Numbered from the stretch's first letter, positions 1 through 10,053 are shown. The stretch: 64,000 bases of DNA from Vibrio sp. ED004 (GCF_023206395.1 NZ_CP066149.1:2108001-2172000); one strand, 5' to 3'. Numbers and translations are program-made. Notes: generated by a model not told the origin, from the letters alone.

Positions 1-43
1 TTTGACGTCATTCTTCTTTGGGCAATAAGAGTAATTTGAGACA

Positions 44-784
44 ATGAGTAACGAATTTATTTACGGTATTCACGCGGTGAAAGCCGTACTAGAAAAAGAT
101 CCTGCACGTTTTATCGAAGCGTATGTACTGAAAGGTCGCCAAGACGAGCGTCTTCTTCCATTACTGAACCAACTGCAACAGTTCGGCGTGTCGATCCAAC
201 AGATGGGTCGTAAGCCGCTTGATGAAAAAGCACAAGGTGCAAATCACCAAGGTATTATCGCTAAGGTGAAGCCTGCTAAGCAGCTTAATGAAACTCACCT
301 AGATGACATCCTAGCGCAGCACGAACAACCGCTATTGTTAGTTCTAGATGGCGTAACAGACCCTCACAACCTAGGTGCTTGTCTGCGTAACGCTGATGCT
401 GCTGGTGTTGCAGCTGTTATCGTACCGAAAGATCGCTCTTCGCCATTAACGGCAACGGTTAGCAAGGTTGCATGTGGTGCGGCTGAAACGGTTCCTCTAG
501 TACGTGTAACTAACCTAGCTCGCACAATGCGTGCACTGCAAGAACAAGGCGTATGGTTTGTGGGCACGGCAGGTGAAGCAACGCATGACATCTACCAAGC
601 GAAACTAACTGGCCCACTTGCGGTTGTGATGGGTGCAGAAGGTGATGGTATGCGTCGTCTGACGCGTGAAACCTGTGATGACCTGATCAAGATCCCGATG
701 GCTGGCAGCGTATCAAGCCTGAACGTATCTGTGGCATCTGGTATTTGTTTGTTTGAAGCGGTACGTCAGCGCTTAGCTCAATAA
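44..784 (+). CDS. rlmB: 23S rRNA (guanosine-2'-O-)-methyltransferase RlmB
   Basis: This SpoU/TrmH-family SAM-dependent methyltransferase of 246 residues is known to 2'-O-methylate a guanosine (G2251 in E. coli) in the peptidyl-transferase loop of 23S rRNA. Residues 1-75 form the RNA-binding substrate domain starting FIYGIHAV. The SPOUT knot motifs are visible: [13 protein letters not shown] near 110, GAEGDGM near 198 and a final [10 protein letters not shown] near 223. The length equals the E. coli protein. Its start has only a weak purine stretch (TTGAGAC). A hairpin with a T-run follows the stop. The upstream neighbour lies outside the window. Confidence 0.97.
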   Translation: MSNEFIYGIHAVKAVLEKDPARFIEAYVLKGRQDERLLPLLNQLQQFGVSIQQMGRKPLDEKAQGANHQGIIAKVKPAKQLNETHLDDILAQHEQPLLLVLDGVTDPHNLGACLRNADAAGVAAVIVPKDRSSPLTATVSKVACGAAETVPLVRVTNLARTMRALQEQGVWFVGTAGEATHDIYQAKLTGPLAVVMGAEGDGMRRLTRETCDDLIKIPMAGSVSSLNVSVASGICLFEAVRQRLAQ

Positions 785-832
785 CCTTCGATGGAACACA
801 AGTCTAGCGACTTAAGTGTCTGAATTTATTAG

Positions 833-865
833 CGCTCACCACTTGCTGGTGGGCGTTTCTTTTTA
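833..865 (+). terminator. Intrinsic terminator after rlmB
   Basis: GCTCACCA pairs with TGGTGGGC around a short loop and is followed by GTTTCTTTTT. It lies about 50 bases after the rlmB stop. Confidence 0.8.
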
Positions 866-902
866 GGCTGTTATGAAAGAACGGATTGGTTTGTCAGATG
901 GC

Positions 903-1169
903 AAGGGGCTGTTGCTCTTTCGTGGTTGAATTTTGTTCGAGATAAAATCGTTTTAGGCGCGCGAAGAGTATGTAGCCTAGTCATTCTAAGCAAATACTCT
1001 TCAACAAAGCGTAAAGCGATTTTAGCCGAACCCTCGGGCAGCCTTTGTGGTTCATTTCTACTGCGTTATCGGCTTTTTATGTAGGCTAGCTACACGTCAA
1101 AGCCTCTGTCTTGTATAAATTTCCCACAAAGAGCTGTAAAAGCTAGCTCGAAAGATTAACAGCCCCTAA
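903..1169. mobile_element. Candidate MITE (palindromic non-coding element)
   Basis: A 267-bp non-coding element is bounded by terminal inverted repeats: GGGGCTGTTGCTCTTTCG at 905-922 and the inverse of GGGGCTGTTAATCTTTCG at 1149-1166 (16 of 18 match). ATGGC flanks it directly at 898-902 and 1170-1174, as a possible 5-bp target duplication. Inside are two nested foldbacks. The first pairs AAAATCG (944-950) with CGATTTT (1017-1023) and GAAGAGTAT (963-971) with ATACTCTTC (994-1002). The second pairs CTTTGTGG (1043-1050) with CCACAAAG (1124-1131), GGCTTT with AAAGCC, and has GTAGGCTAGCTAC at its tip. There is no open reading frame. MITE status is inferred from structure; copy number cannot be seen here. 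Confidence 0.65.
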
Positions 1170-1210
1170 ATGGCGAAAGAAAAACTGTTTCATTATTCGC
1201 CAAATACCGC

Positions 1211-1237
1211 TTGCCAATACAGGGTTCTTTCTATAAT
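1211..1237 (+). promoter_or_regulatory. Probable sigma-70 promoter for rpsF operon
   Basis: TTGCCA (1211-1216) and TATAAT (1232-1237) are separated by 15 bases. The spacing is short, but the -10 is a consensus match and sits about 100 bases before rpsF. It lies just outside the MITE-like element. Confidence 0.5.
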
Positions 1238-1279
1238 ATTTGCCGTCCTTAAAACTCGGTCATTTATCTTTAGTTCCTT

Positions 1280-1313
1280 GCTTCCTCTGGACGACCGGGC
1301 CACTCGTGGAAGC
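1280..1313 (+). promoter_or_regulatory. Candidate S6:S18 leader hairpin (rpsF autoregulation)
   Basis: GCTTCC (1280-1285) pairs with GGAAGC (1308-1313). The enclosed loop contains GACGACCGGGCC, with a CCG trinucleotide in an asymmetric position. Known rpsF leaders in many bacteria carry a hairpin with a bulged CCG that binds the S6:S18 complex and represses translation. Assignment is by position and general shape only. Confidence 0.5.
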
Positions 1314-1337
1314 TAATAATCCGTAAGGAGCAACCAA

Positions 1338-1727
1338 ATGCGTCATTACGAAATCGTATTCATGGTTCACCCTGATCAAAGCGAGCAAGTTGCTGGCATG
1401 ATCGAGCGTTACACTGGTTCTATCACTGAAGCTGGCGGTACTATCCACCGTCTAGAAGACTGGGGTCGTCGTCAAATGGCTTACCCAATCAACAAGCTTC
1501 ACAAAGCTCACTACGTTCTTATGAACGTTGAAGCTGGTCAAGAAGTGATTGACGAGCTAGAAACTGCTTTCCGTTTCAACGATGCAGTTCTACGTAACAT
1601 GATCATGCGCACTAAAGGCGCTGTGACTGAGCAATCTATTATGCTTAAGCAAAAAGAAGAGCGTGCAGAGCGTGCTCCTCGTCGTGAAGAGCGTACAGAA
1701 GCTAAACCAGAAGCAGCTGCTGAGTAA
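1338..1727 (+). CDS. rpsF: 30S ribosomal protein S6
   Basis: Protein S6 of the small-subunit platform binds 16S rRNA together with S18. The 129-residue product begins [18 protein letters not shown] and has the conserved block [17 protein letters not shown] near residue 43, followed by an acidic/basic tail rich in Glu, Arg and Ala, as in E. coli S6, which is modified with extra glutamates. A strong ribosome binding site (AAGGAG) lies 7 bases before ATG. It is the first gene of rpsF-rpsR-rplI. The 112-base gap to rpsR is too short for priB, which normally sits there. Confidence 0.98.
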   Translation: MRHYEIVFMVHPDQSEQVAGMIERYTGSITEAGGTIHRLEDWGRRQMAYPINKLHKAHYVLMNVEAGQEVIDELETAFRFNDAVLRNMIMRTKGAVTEQSIMLKQKEERAERAPRREERTEAKPEAAAE

Positions 1728-1836
1728 TTCTTTTTTGGCTTAATGCCTTAAAACATTCTCAACTTGTTTTAGGTCGTTGATAGTTATTTCGATAATTGTG
1801 AAAGACCGCTTTACTAAATTTAAGATCAGGAGATAG

Positions 1837-2067
<231 letters not shown>

Positions 2068-2105
2068 TCGGTAATAGTTAATAATAGTTTAAGAGGACTA
2101 AGATA

Positions 2106-2558
2106 ATGCAAGTTATTCTACTTGATAAGATCGGTAACCTAGGTGGCCTTGGCGACCAAGTAAACGTTAAATCTGGTTACGCTCGTAACTTCCTTATCCC
2201 ACAGGGTAAAGCAGTTATGGCAACTAAAGACAACGTTGCTATGTTCGAAACTCGTCGTGCTGAACTAGAAGCTAAAGTTGCTGAGCAACTAGCTGCTGCT
2301 GAAGCTCGTGCAGAGAGCGTTAACACTCTAGAAGGCGTTTCAATCGCTTCTAAAGCTGGTGACGAAGGTAAACTATTCGGTTCTATCGGTACTCGTGACA
2401 TCGCTGACGCTATTACAGCGGCAGGTGTTGCAGTAGCTAAGAGCGAAGTACGCCTACCTGAAGGCGCTCTACGTAACATCGGCGAATTCGAAGTAAGCAT
2501 CCAACTTCACTCTGAAGTTTTTGCTACTGCGAAAATCGCTATCGTTGCAGCTGAGTAA
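2106..2558 (+). CDS. rplI: 50S ribosomal protein L9
   Basis: L9 has two globular domains joined by a long helix and binds near the base of the L1 stalk of 23S rRNA. The 150-residue product starts [19 protein letters not shown], the family signature of the N-terminal domain. Residues 45-75 form an Ala/Glu-rich helix, and the C-terminal domain carries [15 protein letters not shown]. The ribosome binding site AAGAGG precedes ATG. It is the last gene of the operon and is followed by a strong terminator. Confidence 0.98.
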   Translation: MQVILLDKIGNLGGLGDQVNVKSGYARNFLIPQGKAVMATKDNVAMFETRRAELEAKVAEQLAAAEARAESVNTLEGVSIASKAGDEGKLFGSIGTRDIADAITAAGVAVAKSEVRLPEGALRNIGEFEVSIQLHSEVFATAKIAIVAAE

Positions 2559-2597
2559 TTTCAGTACCAAGACGAATTCTTTCTTTATGAAAGTTTT

Positions 2598-2625
2598 AAA
2601 CACCAGCTTTGGCTGGTGTTTTTTT
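2598..2625 (+). terminator. Intrinsic terminator of rpsF-rpsR-rplI
   Basis: ACACCAGC pairs with GCTGGTGT and is followed by seven T residues, 40 bases after the rplI stop. Confidence 0.9.
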
Positions 2626-2759
2626 ATGCCTGTAATATAGGAAACATAAGGGAAGGTTGAAGTAAGCAAAAAGCTTACGGTGTCCCATAAGCTCTTATTA
2701 TTGATTAGACGCTGCCGTTAAGAATGGAGTTTCTCTTAAGCTTAGAGTTAGTCTTAACG

Positions 2760-3644
2760 TTAGAATTGGAAGAGCAGGTTAATAGACAGCACAGAGTCTT
2801 CTTTGCTTAACCCTTCAGGCACCTTATCGTGGTACTGGCGAGAGTGAGCGATCTTAAGCGCGATATTGTCAGTAATATCGTTGATGGCCTCAAGTTCGGT
2901 ATCAAATTTTAGGTTACTGTGGCCAGACACTAGCGTTACATCCGCTTTGAGCTGCAAATTCTTTAACATCTGCCAAGACGTATTCACGTTACCACGGAAA
3001 ATTGCTTCTTCAACAATCTCGGGGAAGATGATGTCATCGTCGTCTAGCTCATCGAGATTCGGCTCTTGGTAACGAAAACCCGGACCCACTTCGACTTCCA
3101 ACACAAACTCTTCGGTATTCGAAAACTGGTAACCAAGACCACTAGATACTGTGTAGTCCTTAAAGTAAGCACTGTATCGAGAATCGACACCTTTAAAGCT
3201 GCCGTAAAGATAGGTTTTAGGGCTTAACTTGTAGTCACTCTGAGCTGAGTAAGTCGATTGCCTTTTATCTTCTTCGCCATCTTTGTAGAGGTTGTAGTAT
3301 TTCCATTCGCCACTGGTTCTGTGACGGCCAGCCGTGTACTCGCCGTTTAGGCGTGCATTCAACGAACGTGAATCAGAATTACCAGTATGCGACTGATATC
3401 CAAATTCGACTTCAGTTTTTAGTGGGCTTGGCAGTTCAGTGTCACTCGTATCACTTGGTGCGATATCCATATCTTTTTCTTCAGGTGTCGGTGCAACGAC
3501 GATCGGCTCAGCAGTAGGTTCTGGTACTACTATAGAGTCGAGGATTGCATCAACATCGGTTTTAGCATCATCAGCTAAAGCCATCGGAGTGCTCAGGAGA
3601 CCAGTGCTTAGAAGACTAGTGCTCAGAGCCAATAATTTGGACAC
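2760..3644 (-). CDS. DUF481 family outer-membrane protein (YdiY-like)
   Basis: Protein of 294 residues read from GTG at 3644, preceded by CTGAGGTATGC. This start places a clean signal peptide (VSKLLALSTSLL ... ALA) at the N-terminus; the frame stays open further upstream, but those residues do not look like a secretion signal. After a Pro/Glu/Asp-rich linker (about 30-75) comes a DUF481 barrel: EVEFGYQSHTGNSD, alternating aromatic strands, and a final strand SVLSINLLFQF ending in Phe, typical of outer-membrane beta barrels. An acidic loop (DELDDDD) is notable. DUF481 function is not established; it is often called a putative salt-induced outer-membrane protein. Confidence 0.85.
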   Translation of the reverse strand: MSKLLALSTSLLSTGLLSTPMALADDAKTDVDAILDSIVVPEPTAEPIVVAPTPEEKDMDIAPSDTSDTELPSPLKTEVEFGYQSHTGNSDSRSLNARLNGEYTAGRHRTSGEWKYYNLYKDGEEDKRQSTYSAQSDYKLSPKTYLYGSFKGVDSRYSAYFKDYTVSSGLGYQFSNTEEFVLEVEVGPGFRYQEPNLDELDDDDIIFPEIVEEAIFRGNVNTSWQMLKNLQLKADVTLVSGHSNLKFDTELEAINDITDNIALKIAHSRQYHDKVPEGLSKEDSVLSINLLFQF

Positions 3645-3819
3645 GCATACCTCAGTTATACAGTGAATGAATGGAAGGATCGTAATGCTACCCTTGGTTA
3701 ATTCCGTCAGCAATAAGTAAATTCTTCCTGAAGAATAAAACAAACTCATAGGATCGGATTACAAATGAGTGTTCTTGGGTATAATGAACGATCATTATTA
3801 GTTATTGAGTGTAGTCATA

Positions 3820-5211
3820 GTGGATACCAAAAGTCAGAAATCAGCCAACGATCAGGTGGACGCCATCAAGGTCCCGCCACATTCATTAGAAGCTGAGCAA
3901 TCTGTGATTGGCGGTTTGTTATTGGATAACGAACGCTGGGATACGGTTGCCGAAAAGGTTGTGGCCAAAGACTTTTATAGTCGTCCTCACCGTCTGATCT
4001 TTGAAGCGGTAAAAGATATCCTTGAAGAGAGCTCTCCTCTGGATCTTATTACACTCTCTGAACACTTAGAGCTACGTGAGCAACTTGAAGAAGTGGGTGG
4101 CTTTGCCTACCTTGCTGACTTAGCTAAGAACACACCAAGTGCAGCAAACATCAATGCTTATGCGGATATCGTGGCACAGCGTGCACTCGTTCGTAGCCTA
4201 ATTGGTGTAGCAAATGAGATTGCGGATTCTGGTTACGATCCACAAGGTCGTACATCGGAAGAACTGGTTGATCTTGCTGAAAGCAAAGTCTTCGCGATTG
4301 CAGAAGGCCGAGCAAGTGAAAACGAAGGTCCGCAAAACGTTGATAGCATTCTAGAGAAGACGCTAGAACGTATCGAAATTCTATACAAAACGCCACAAGA
4401 TGGTGTGACAGGTGTCGATACGGGTTTCAACGACCTCAATAAGAAAACAGCTGGCCTACAAGGTTCTGACTTAATCATTGTCGCTGCGCGTCCATCGATG
4501 GGTAAAACGACCTTCGCGATGAACCTGTGTGAAAACGCGGCGATGAAGCAAGACAAGCCAGTATTAATCTTCTCGCTAGAGATGCCAGCTGAACAGCTGA
4601 TGATGCGTATGCTTGCGTCACTTTCTCGCGTAGACCAAACCAAGATTCGTACCGGTCAATTGGACGATGAAGATTGGGCTCGTATCTCGTCGAGTATGGG
4701 TATTCTGATGGATAAGAAGAATATGTATATCGATGACAGTTCGGGTCTAACACCAACCGAAGTACGCTCTCGTGCTCGACGTATTGCTCGTGAACACGAT
4801 GGTATCTCTATGATCATGATAGATTACCTTCAATTAATGCGTGTTCCTTCATTATCAGATAACCGTACTCTTGAAATCGCCGAGATTTCTCGCTCGTTGA
4901 AAGCGCTAGCAAAAGAGCTCAACGTTCCGGTTGTTGCACTTTCTCAGCTTAACCGTTCCCTAGAGCAACGTGCTGATAAGCGCCCAGTTAACTCGGATTT
5001 GCGTGAATCAGGTTCGATTGAGCAAGATGCCGATTTGATCATGTTCATCTATCGTGATGAGGTTTATAACCCAGACAGTTCACTGAAAGGCATCGCTGAA
5101 ATTATCCTTGGTAAGCAGCGTAACGGTCCTATCGGCTCGGTTCGTCTGACATTCCAAGGGCAACACTCCCGATTTGATAACTATGCAGGCCCTGCATTTG
5201 ATGATGAGTAA
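3820..5211 (+). CDS. dnaB: Replicative DNA helicase DnaB
   Basis: DnaB is the hexameric 5'-3' helicase that unwinds the replication fork and binds DnaG primase through its N-terminal domain. The N-terminal domain begins PPHSLEAEQSVIGGLLLDN. The RecA-like domain has Walker A (RPSMGKTTFAMN), Walker B (MIMIDYLQLM) and LSQLNRSLEQR motifs. I used GTG at 3820 (463 residues); a TTG five codons upstream at 3805 is also possible, since no strong ribosome binding site decides. It is separated from alr by only 6 bases, so the two are probably cotranscribed. Confidence 0.95.
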   Translation: MDTKSQKSANDQVDAIKVPPHSLEAEQSVIGGLLLDNERWDTVAEKVVAKDFYSRPHRLIFEAVKDILEESSPLDLITLSEHLELREQLEEVGGFAYLADLAKNTPSAANINAYADIVAQRALVRSLIGVANEIADSGYDPQGRTSEELVDLAESKVFAIAEGRASENEGPQNVDSILEKTLERIEILYKTPQDGVTGVDTGFNDLNKKTAGLQGSDLIIVAARPSMGKTTFAMNLCENAAMKQDKPVLIFSLEMPAEQLMMRMLASLSRVDQTKIRTGQLDDEDWARISSSMGILMDKKNMYIDDSSGLTPTEVRSRARRIAREHDGISMIMIDYLQLMRVPSLSDNRTLEIAEISRSLKALAKELNVPVVALSQLNRSLEQRADKRPVNSDLRESGSIEQDADLIMFIYRDEVYNPDSSLKGIAEIILGKQRNGPIGSVRLTFQGQHSRFDNYAGPAFDDE

Positions 5212-5217
5212 TCGCTA

Positions 5218-6303
5218 ATGACTTACATGAAAGCGGCGACGGCGAGCATTGACTTAAACGCGCTCGAACATAACCTGAACCAGATAAAGTCGAAAGCGCC
5301 TCAGTGCAAGGTAATGTCTGTTGTGAAAGCCAATGGCTACGGACACGGCTTACTGCATATCGCCAAACATTCAAAAAGTTCTGATGCTTTTGGTGTGGCG
5401 CGTATTGAAGAAGCATTACAGCTTCGTGCTGGTGGCATAGTTAAACCTATTTTGTTGCTGGAAGGTTTTTACTCTTCGGGTGACTTACCAATTCTAGTGA
5501 CCAATAACATTCAAACCGTGGTGCATTGTGAAGAGCAATTAAGCGCGCTAGAGAATGCCGATTTGGAAACACCCGTTGTGGTATGGTTAAAAGTCGACAG
5601 TGGTATGCATCGTTTAGGTGTTCGTCCTGAGCAATACCAAAACTTTGTTGAGCGTTTGCATCAATGTGCGAATGTAGCTAAACCTCTTCGTTACATGAGC
5701 CACTTTGGTTGCGCTGATGAGTTGGATAGAAGCACGACCGTTGAGCAGACTGAGCTTTTCTTATCTCTTACCGATGGTTGTGAAGGGGAGCGTTCACTTG
5801 CTGCTTCTGCGGGTCTATTAGCTTGGCCTGATAGCCATCTTGATTGGGTTCGCCCCGGAATCATCTCTTATGGTGTTTCTCCGTTTGTTGATAAATCAGC
5901 GCAAGAGCTGGGCTTTTTGCCGGTGATGACTCTGACTTCACACTTAATTGCGGTTCGTGATGTGAAGGCTGGTGAAAGTGTGGGTTATGGTGGTAACTGG
6001 ACCAGTGAGCGTGATACCAAGGTTGGTGTTATCGCAATTGGTTACGGCGATGGTTATCCTCGCACTGCACCTAACGGCACCCCAGTATTCGTTAACGGTA
6101 GAAAAGTACCAATCGCAGGGCGTGTCTCCATGGACATGCTAACGGTTGACCTTGGTCCTGATGCTACGGATAAAGTGAGTGACGAAGCGACGCTTTGGGG
6201 TAAAGACTTACCTTCAGAAGAAGTCGCGGAACATATCGGCACTATCGCTTACGAACTCGTGACTAAACTGACGTCTCGCGTGGCGATGGAATACGTAAAA
6301 TAG
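5218..6303 (+). CDS. alr: Alanine racemase
   Basis: PLP-dependent racemase converting L-alanine to D-alanine for peptidoglycan synthesis. The 361-residue product has the PLP-lysine motif [10 protein letters not shown] near residue 38, and the C-terminal domain carries the catalytic tyrosine region ([10 protein letters not shown]) and [11 protein letters not shown] at 5218 follows GATGAG in the dnaB tail; a second ATG at 5227 ([10 protein letters not shown]) would resemble many homologues and cannot be excluded. It sits between dnaB and an Omp85-like gene with minimal spacing, suggesting one operon. Confidence 0.95.
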   Translation: MTYMKAATASIDLNALEHNLNQIKSKAPQCKVMSVVKANGYGHGLLHIAKHSKSSDAFGVARIEEALQLRAGGIVKPILLLEGFYSSGDLPILVTNNIQTVVHCEEQLSALENADLETPVVVWLKVDSGMHRLGVRPEQYQNFVERLHQCANVAKPLRYMSHFGCADELDRSTTVEQTELFLSLTDGCEGERSLAASAGLLAWPDSHLDWVRPGIISYGVSPFVDKSAQELGFLPVMTLTSHLIAVRDVKAGESVGYGGNWTSERDTKVGVIAIGYGDGYPRTAPNGTPVFVNGRKVPIAGRVSMDMLTVDLGPDATDKVSDEATLWGKDLPSEEVAEHIGTIAYELVTKLTSRVAMEYVK

Positions 6304-6305
6304 AT

Positions 6306-7511
6306 ATGTTCAAGCGAACTTCTCGATACTGGTTAATGTCTGCAATGGCAGTAACTGGTGTCAGCTTTTCTTCTTCTGTTCTAAGTGAAGAAAAAGACTC
6401 CGCTTTTGTTCCTTTCTATTTCAGCACCGAAACCATGGGTAATACCTTTGGGGTTGCTGGTGTCGCAAAGGGCGTTTGGCAACCTCAAGCCGCTCTGTTT
6501 GGTATGGCGCTTTATTCAGACAAAGACAGTTACGTCGGTTTTCTCTCGGCCTTTAATTATGCCTTGTCTGAGAATGTCTTGTTTAGTACTCAGATGTACC
6601 AAGCGCGCTTCAACGACAATCCTTATTATATTGGCTCTCAAGGCGATAACGATTCATCTATCGATGACAAAACCATTGCCGATGGCTTAGAGCAGAATTA
6701 TCAGTTTGAATTTAAGTATCTGCTGCCTTGGGGCAATGTTGCAGAGCATGGCTTACTCGGCGCGTTTCAGCCAATCAAAGATGTCAGTTTTGCTTCGCCA
6801 GTTGAATCGGGTGTCAGTTCGATTGTCTTTACGCCGTTTTATACCGCTCGTGAGCTGGAAGGTTTAAATAATACCGAGGAGGCGACCGGTTTTAGTTTGG
6901 CGTTCGATTGGGATAATCGTGATAGTACTCGTAACCCAACCAAAGGCTCTCATACTAACCTTGAGTTCACCACCGGTGCCGATAGTTGGTCTAACGACGA
7001 TTTGTGGCTGAAATGGACTTTTCAAAACAGTCAGTACTTCGCTTTAGGTCCTCTAGGGGACTTGTTCGACCAACAAGTTGTGGCACTCGATTTCTATACC
7101 GCTGATACACCAACCTGGGATAACTGCTCTGGGCAGGATTGCGCTCGTCCACCGGAAACAGAACAAGCTCGGCTCGGTGGTTTGTATCGTTTACGTGGCT
7201 ATACTGGAGGTCGATATCATGGGCGATCTGCGGTTCACTATTCTGCAGAGTATCGAGTGCTCCCAGATTGGCAGCCACTCGGCAACATTCCGCTGATCAA
7301 CTACTACGATTTGCCTTGGTGGCAATGGGTGGCGTTTGCTGAAATAGGGCGCGTTGCGGACGAGTACGATATCAAAACACTGCACACAGACATGAAATGG
7401 AGCTTAGGCGGCGCGGTTCGTTTTCAAGTGGAAGGCATTGTTGTTCGTGCCGAATTAGCGCGAGGCGGTGATGAAGGGACCTTTAGGGTTATGATAAACC
7501 AGCCCTTCTAA
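6306..7511 (+). CDS. Omp85-superfamily outer-membrane barrel without POTRA domains
   Basis: Protein of 401 residues with a signal peptide (residues 1-28, ending SSVLSEE) and a bacterial surface-antigen-type barrel. Family hallmarks are visible: FDWDNRDSTRNPTKGSH near 202, an RLRGYTGGRYHGRSAVHYSAEYR block near 297 that resembles the BamA/TamA lid-lock region, and a terminal RVMINQPF. POTRA repeats are absent, so it is not BamA or TamA. It starts 2 bases after alr and is followed by a terminator, so it is probably the last gene of dnaB-alr. Substrate is unknown. Confidence 0.8.
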   Translation: MFKRTSRYWLMSAMAVTGVSFSSSVLSEEKDSAFVPFYFSTETMGNTFGVAGVAKGVWQPQAALFGMALYSDKDSYVGFLSAFNYALSENVLFSTQMYQARFNDNPYYIGSQGDNDSSIDDKTIADGLEQNYQFEFKYLLPWGNVAEHGLLGAFQPIKDVSFASPVESGVSSIVFTPFYTARELEGLNNTEEATGFSLAFDWDNRDSTRNPTKGSHTNLEFTTGADSWSNDDLWLKWTFQNSQYFALGPLGDLFDQQVVALDFYTADTPTWDNCSGQDCARPPETEQARLGGLYRLRGYTGGRYHGRSAVHYSAEYRVLPDWQPLGNIPLINYYDLPWWQWVAFAEIGRVADEYDIKTLHTDMKWSLGGAVRFQVEGIVVRAELARGGDEGTFRVMINQPF

Positions 7512-7549
7512 AGCTTTCGGCCTACAATAGGCCAAATACTATCTTGATA

Positions 7550-7581
7550 AGAGTGGTCGTGGAAACACACCACTCTTTTTG
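7550..7581 (+). terminator. Intrinsic terminator after the Omp85-like gene
   Basis: AGAGTGGT pairs with ACCACTCT and is followed by TTTTTG. Confidence 0.85.
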
Positions 7582-7629
7582 TATTAAAAAAGCATTGTTT
7601 TTATTAATAAAATCTTGCTTTCAAATAGT

Positions 7630-8049
7630 CTACTCACCTTGAATAGTCGCAATCACTGTGCGGCTGCCACCACAATCACGGTGTTCACCCAAGTATATGC
7701 CCTGCCATGTTCCCAAAGCTAAACGACCGTTGGTTATCGGAATTGTCACACTGGTGCCAAGTGTCGATGCTTTAATATGAGCAGGCATGTCATCATCACC
7801 TTCATAGGTGTGTCTGTAATAAGCGGCTCGCTCGGGTACGAACTTATTGAAGTGTGATTCCATGTCGCGGCGAACCGTCGGATCGGCGTTCTCATTCAGC
7901 GTTAGGCTGGCAGAGGTATGCTGAATGAATAGATGTAATAAACCAACAGATAGAGAATTGATATCGTGTATCTGTTGTTCAATTTCATCAGTAATGAGAT
8001 GGAATCCACGCTTTCGTGCATTTAGGTGTATAGTCTTCTGAATCCACAT
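7630..8049 (-). CDS. yjbQ: YjbQ family protein (UPF0047)
   Basis: Small trimeric UPF0047/YjbQ protein of 139 residues. The family signatures are visible: [21 protein letters not shown] near 57, the phosphate/metal-site histidine region [14 protein letters not shown] near 100, and [18 protein letters not shown] near 108-125. E. coli YjbQ has weak thiamin phosphate synthase activity, but the real role in cells is unsettled. It is transcribed divergently from pgi, sharing a 326-base intergenic region. Confidence 0.9.
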   Translation of the reverse strand: MWIQKTIHLNARKRGFHLITDEIEQQIHDINSLSVGLLHLFIQHTSASLTLNENADPTVRRDMESHFNKFVPERAAYYRHTYEGDDDMPAHIKASTLGTSVTIPITNGRLALGTWQGIYLGEHRDCGGSRTVIATIQGE

Positions 8050-8375
8050 ACGCCATCCTTTATAATGTATTTGGAAAAAAAGTGGTTTAACGCTATCTTT
8101 TGAACTTGAATTTATCAGGTCTCGCTCACATTTAATTATGTTAGAGCTAGAGTCTGCTCCGATCTTTCTGTCAGGAATTCGAATCCTGATTTATCTCAAG
8201 GTGCAGCTCTTCATATACGGCATAATACGTCGTGAAAAAAAATTACAAAGAATCTTTCAGTGGTGATGCGATTTGGTCATCACAGAAAAATATAAACTTT
8301 CGCCTAATCGGGGGTTCTATTCATCACCCAGGTGACGTTTAGAATAAAACCTACAGTAACATCGGGATAGATACC
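8050..8375. other. yjbQ-pgi divergent intergenic region
   Basis: No gene is seen here. It holds a small perfect foldback (CAGGA-ATTCGAA-TCCTG, 8173-8189) and a looser inverted repeat (GTGATG with TCATCAC near 8264-8284). CGGGATAG before pgi is the likely ribosome binding site. AT-rich -10-like stretches exist on both strands, but no promoter is clear enough to name. Confidence 0.5.
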
Positions 8376-10028
8376 ATGTTGAAAAATATCAACCCAACGC
8401 AAACACAAGCGTGGAAAGCTCTAACTGCACATTTTGAGTCTGCTCAAGATATGGATATGAAAGAGCTATTTGCTCAAGATGCAAAGCGTTTCGAGAGCTT
8501 TTCTACTCGCTTCGGTTCAGACATCTTAGTGGATTACTCTAAGAACCTAATCGACGCTGAGACTATGCAGCACCTATTTGCTCTTGCAAACGAGACTGAA
8601 GTTAAGTCTGCAATTGAAGCGATGTTTGGCGGTGATGCAATCAACAAGACTGAAGGCCGTTCAGTACTTCACACAGCTCTGCGTAACCGTAGCGACAACC
8701 CAGTAATGGTTGATGGCAAAGACGTAATGCCTGCTGTTAACGCTGTACTAGCAAAAATGGAACTGTTCACGCACCGCATCGTTTCTGGTGAGTGGAAAGG
8801 TTACACAGGTAAAGAGATCACTGATGTAGTAAACATCGGTATCGGCGGTTCGGACCTTGGTCCATACATGGTGACTGAAGCGCTAACACCATACAAAACT
8901 CGCCTAAACATGCACTTCGTTTCTAACGTAGATGGTACTCACATTGTTGAGACACTTAAGCCTCTAAACCCAGAAACAACGTTATTCCTAGTTGCATCTA
9001 AAACATTCACTACTCAAGAAACAATGACGAACGCGCACTCTGCACGTGATTGGTTCTTGGCTGAAGCGGGTGACAACGCACACGTTGCTAAACACTTCGC
9101 AGCACTATCAACTAACGCAACTGCGGTAGCTGAGTTTGGTATTGATACTGACAACATGTTCGAATTCTGGGACTGGGTTGGTGGTCGTTATTCACTATGG
9201 TCTGCGATCGGTCTTTCTATTTCTCTTTCTGTAGGCTTCGATAACTTCGTTGAGCTACTAGAAGGCGCTCACGAGATGGATAACCACTTTGCTTCAACTG
9301 AGTTTGAAAGCAACATTCCAGTAATCCTTGCGCTTATCGGTATTTGGTACAACAACTTCCACGGCGCTGAGTCAGAAGCGATTCTACCTTACGATCAATA
9401 CATGCACCGTTTCGCTGCGTACTTCCAGCAAGGTAACATGGAATCGAATGGTAAATTTGTAGACCGTGAAGGCAACCCAGTAGAGTACCAAACAGGTCCT
9501 ATCATCTGGGGTGAACCGGGTACAAATGGCCAGCACGCTTTCTACCAACTGATCCACCAAGGCACTAAGCTGATCCCATCAGACTTCATCGCGCCTGCTA
9601 TCAGCCACAACCCAGCATCTGATCACCACCAGAAGCTGATGTCTAACTTCTTTGCTCAAACTGAAGCTCTAGCATTCGGTAAGACAAAAGAGACAGTAGA
9701 AGCTGAATTCCTAGCGGCTGGCAAAACAGCTGAAGAAGTAGCTGAACTAGTGCCTTTCAAAGTATTTGAAGGTAACCGCCCAACGAACTCAATTCTTGTT
9801 AAGCAAATCAACCCTCGCTCTTTAGGTAACCTAATCGCGATGTACGAGCACAAGATCTTTGTTCAAGGCGTTATCTGGAACATCTTCAGCTTTGACCAAT
9901 GGGGTGTAGAACTTGGTAAGCAACTAGCAAACCAAATTCTTCCAGAGCTTGCTGACGACGCACAAGTAACGTCTCACGACAGCTCAACTAACGGTCTGAT
10001 CAACGCATTTAAAGCACTTAAAGCTTAA
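8376..10028 (+). CDS. pgi: Glucose-6-phosphate isomerase
   Basis: Cytosolic isomerase interconverting glucose 6-phosphate and fructose 6-phosphate. The 550-residue length matches E. coli Pgi (549). Signature regions are visible: [14 protein letters not shown] near 150, [13 protein letters not shown] near 210, the PGI signature [21 protein letters not shown] near 341-361, and [15 protein letters not shown] with the catalytic His near 388. It is a single gene with its own terminator. Codon choice is like the neighbouring highly expressed genes. Confidence 0.98.
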   Translation: MLKNINPTQTQAWKALTAHFESAQDMDMKELFAQDAKRFESFSTRFGSDILVDYSKNLIDAETMQHLFALANETEVKSAIEAMFGGDAINKTEGRSVLHTALRNRSDNPVMVDGKDVMPAVNAVLAKMELFTHRIVSGEWKGYTGKEITDVVNIGIGGSDLGPYMVTEALTPYKTRLNMHFVSNVDGTHIVETLKPLNPETTLFLVASKTFTTQETMTNAHSARDWFLAEAGDNAHVAKHFAALSTNATAVAEFGIDTDNMFEFWDWVGGRYSLWSAIGLSISLSVGFDNFVELLEGAHEMDNHFASTEFESNIPVILALIGIWYNNFHGAESEAILPYDQYMHRFAAYFQQGNMESNGKFVDREGNPVEYQTGPIIWGEPGTNGQHAFYQLIHQGTKLIPSDFIAPAISHNPASDHHQKLMSNFFAQTEALAFGKTKETVEAEFLAAGKTAEEVAELVPFKVFEGNRPTNSILVKQINPRSLGNLIAMYEHKIFVQGVIWNIFSFDQWGVELGKQLANQILPELADDAQVTSHDSSTNGLINAFKALKA

Positions 10029-10053
10029 TTGAGTTGATAGCCTAAAAAGAAAC

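Noticed and set aside
1..43. Tail of an upstream gene (for example rnr) at the window start
   Set aside because: Too short to recognise; none of the frames shows a known C-terminus.
364..591. Antisense frames opposite rlmB, rpsF, rplI, dnaB, metH, ssb and other genes
   Set aside because: They are shadows of strongly coding genes on the other strand with no start context or family.
8173..8189. T-arm-like sequence GGAATTCGAATCC before pgi, as a possible tRNA remnant
   Set aside because: Only a short palindrome is present; no acceptor, D-arm or CCA can be fitted.
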